DNA of 64,000 nucleotides from Solidesulfovibrio carbinolicus. GTDB lineage: Bacteria; Desulfobacterota; Desulfovibrionia; Desulfovibrionales; Desulfovibrionaceae. The stretch spans positions 4,173,501 through 4,237,500 of the forward strand of contig NZ_CP026538.1 in NCBI RefSeq assembly GCF_004135975.1, read 5' to 3'. Below the pieces are notes generated by a model. It was not told the origin of the DNA. It saw only the letters and a program-made list of their open reading frames with translations, and made no database searches. Positions within the stretch are counted from its first letter, which is position 1. Every line of letters begins with the position of its first letter. Shown piece after piece: positions 60,538 to 64,000 of the stretch. The translations under genes were made by a program, and so were the position numbers.

Positions 60538-61455
60538 TCAGGGCCGGCCGGCCTTCTCAAATCGCCCCCTGACGTCGGCCAGTTCTTCCGGTTCCAGATA
60601 CGCCCCCTGTCGATACAGAAACTGGCCGTCGAAATAGGCCTGCGCATAACGCTGAAACGACAGTAAATGCACGCCACGAAGCAGACTGTAAGGCGGATAG
60701 GTCACGATGAGCTTGCCGTCTTCCCGATGCCCCACCGCCGCCGCCGCGCAGGGATAATTGTAGATCGGGTCAACGGGCACGAAAAGTTGGTGGGAATACA
60801 CCACGTAATTGAGCGCCATCTGCTCCGTGACATGCCAGGTGAAGGCATAGCGCTTTTTCTTCCGGTAGCCGCGCTGGATCTCCTTGGCCCACAACGTCCA
60901 GACCGGCGAAGCGCGGTGCAGGGCCATAAACCCGCTGTTGAGCACCGGCAGATGGCAAAACCCCTCAGCCACGCCCTCGTCGAAAATCTCGCCATACCAC
61001 AACCGGGCGGCGTCCACGGCGCTTTTTTGATTACGTGTGAAAGCAAGCCCATAATGATGCTCCGGGCATAAGACGGCCTGCTCCTGATGGCGCAGCGCCA
61101 AATCAGCGAACAGCGCCATGCCGTCGCAGGACTGGAACCAGAAGTCCGCGTCGCACCAAAGGTAGATGTCGTAGCCCGGCAGCATATCGCGCAAAAATGG
61201 GCGACACAGCTGGGCGTCGGCATAAGGCGGCAAATGTTCTTCCGGCAGAAAAAAGACATGGCGTTTACGGTCAAAACGCACGATTCCGACGCCGTGGGCG
61301 GCAAACCAGGCCCTGGCCGCGTCGTCAAGGCCGATATCGACGACGAAGCAATCAAACAGCGACCGCATCCGTTCCTCGATGGACAGCACCAACCCCTTGG
61401 CCAGGAAGAAATAGTTGGCGTCAGTGGCAAAGACGAAAGCGCATCTGGTCTGCAT
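60538..61455 (-). CDS. Glycosyltransferase, GT-A fold with DxD (GT8-like)
   Basis: 305 residues, soluble. The N-terminal FVFATDANYFFLAKGLVLSI and the metal/nucleotide-sugar motif YLWCDADFWF (DxD, near 97-106) match GT-A retaining transferases of the GT8 type. A later HLPVLNSGFMALHRASPVW segment and a C-terminal YPPYSLLRGVHLLSF segment also fit. Codon use is slightly less GC-biased than its neighbours (for example AAAAAGCG runs), a weak hint of transfer. It stands alone between the hybrid kinase and the rRNA operon. Product unknown. Confidence 0.8.
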   Translation of the reverse strand: MQTRCAFVFATDANYFFLAKGLVLSIEERMRSLFDCFVVDIGLDDAARAWFAAHGVGIVRFDRKRHVFFLPEEHLPPYADAQLCRPFLRDMLPGYDIYLWCDADFWFQSCDGMALFADLALRHQEQAVLCPEHHYGLAFTRNQKSAVDAARLWYGEIFDEGVAEGFCHLPVLNSGFMALHRASPVWTLWAKEIQRGYRKKKRYAFTWHVTEQMALNYVVYSHQLFVPVDPIYNYPCAAAAVGHREDGKLIVTYPPYSLLRGVHLLSFQRYAQAYFDGQFLYRQGAYLEPEELADVRGRFEKAGRP

Positions 61456-61671
61456 GTTCGTGCCGGTTCTCCCTCAAGCGTTTGGCGTATGGCACGCCGA
61501 GGCCTCGCACGGCGGCCGCGCACCTCACGTCCTCTTGCCTGCTGCCCGGCAGAAAAGCAAACCTCTACGCTGACCTCGTCCGTATCCCTGGTCGTGGCCC
61601 CGACCGCGTCCGCGTACCCTCCAGTGACTGTGACCGTGGTCCCTCCCCCCTTCCCGCCCCCACGACATAAA

Positions 61672-61706
61672 AAAAGCCCCCGAATCTTTCGATTCGGGGG
61701 CTTTTG
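61672..61706 (-). terminator. rRNA operon terminator
   Basis: AAAAGCCCCCGAATC-TTTC-GATTCGGGGGCTTTT, a 15-bp stem followed on the minus strand by a T-run, 8 bp past the 5S end. Confidence 0.95.
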
Positions 61707-61713
61707 AAAAGTA

Positions 61714-61829
61714 GCCCTGGCGGCGACCTACTTTCCCACACAAGAATATGCAGTATCATCGGCGAAGGAGGGCTTAACTTCCGAGTTCGGAATGGGGTCG
61801 GGTGTACCCCCTCCTCTATGACCACCAGG
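61714..61829 (-). rRNA. rrf: 5S ribosomal RNA
   Basis: About 116 nt. On the minus strand it begins TCCTGGTGGTCATAGAGGAG and contains CCCATTCCGAACTCGGAAG, the conserved loop B/C helix, ending in CGCCGCCAGG that pairs with the start. It lies about 48 nt after the 23S end, as in a 16S-23S-5S operon. Confidence 0.95.
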
Positions 61830-61877
61830 ACAAATATATAAGTTAAAATAAGGGATGGGATTCGAGTTGGCAAAAAT

Positions 61878-64000
<2,123 letters not shown>

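Overview
The window reads as a piece of chromosome from a GC-rich, motile, sulfate-reducing deltaproteobacterium of the Desulfovibrio / Solidesulfovibrio type. The main evidence is the near-complete dissimilatory sulfite reduction machinery (dsrMKJOP and dsrABD plus a cobB/dsrN-like gene). Supporting evidence is the polar-flagellum genes with a sigma-54 type promoter, the very high third-position GC (which makes long antisense shadow frames), and a [FeFe]-hydrogenase-like sensory cluster. I see no insertion sequence, CRISPR array, tRNA or prophage; this is core chromosome with some lineage-specific genes.

Layout. 1-3.5 kb: end of a flagellin gene, fliD behind a sigma-54 promoter, and fliS with a long extension. 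3.7-7.9 kb: a glycosyltransferase-like gene, a zinc-ribbon/Yip1-like membrane protein, a small coiled-coil protein and a lipoprotein. 7.9-8.3 kb: an intergenic region built of large hairpins. 8.3-14.4 kb, minus strand: cdsA, an unknown 504-codon gene, dxr, rseP and tsaB, preceded by a small unknown gene. 14.5-24.4 kb: a histidine kinase, a methyltransferase, an OmpA/MotB-like protein, a pabB-pabC fusion, dapF, a VOC protein, serS with a small membrane protein, pncC (cinA C-terminal type), an amphi-Trp protein and an unknown gene.

24.5-30.3 kb, plus strand: an RsbRD_N-domain gene followed by dsrMKJOP, the membrane electron-transfer complex. 30.8-36.3 kb: tolC-like gene (minus), polA and a TPR gene (plus). 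36.4-42.0 kb, minus strand: dsrA, dsrB, dsrD, cobB/dsrN-like, and an unknown gene. The catalytic enzyme (DsrAB), its activator (DsrD), a probable siroheme amidase and the membrane complex are therefore encoded within about 18 kb, in two convergent blocks around tolC-polA.

42.2-54 kb: a cysteine-cluster protein, a secreted unknown protein, an acyltransferase, a Fur-box-preceded DUF2325 protein, RidA, and a three-gene cluster of [2Fe-2S] protein, HydS-like hydrogenase/PAS protein and SpoIIE-type phosphatase. Then come a TPR protein, a Fur-box-preceded flavodoxin, a CYTH protein and an ABC-F ATPase. 54-61.5 kb, minus strand: a diguanylate cyclase, an orphan periplasmic binding protein and a large hybrid histidine kinase, then a glycosyltransferase. 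61.7-64 kb: 5S rRNA and the 3' two-thirds of 23S rRNA on the minus strand, with the rRNA terminator.

A recurrent palindromic element (core GGGGGCCT-N-AGGCCCCC) occurs nine times, each time just 3' of a stop codon and always in the same orientation relative to that gene. It is the most striking non-coding pattern in the window.
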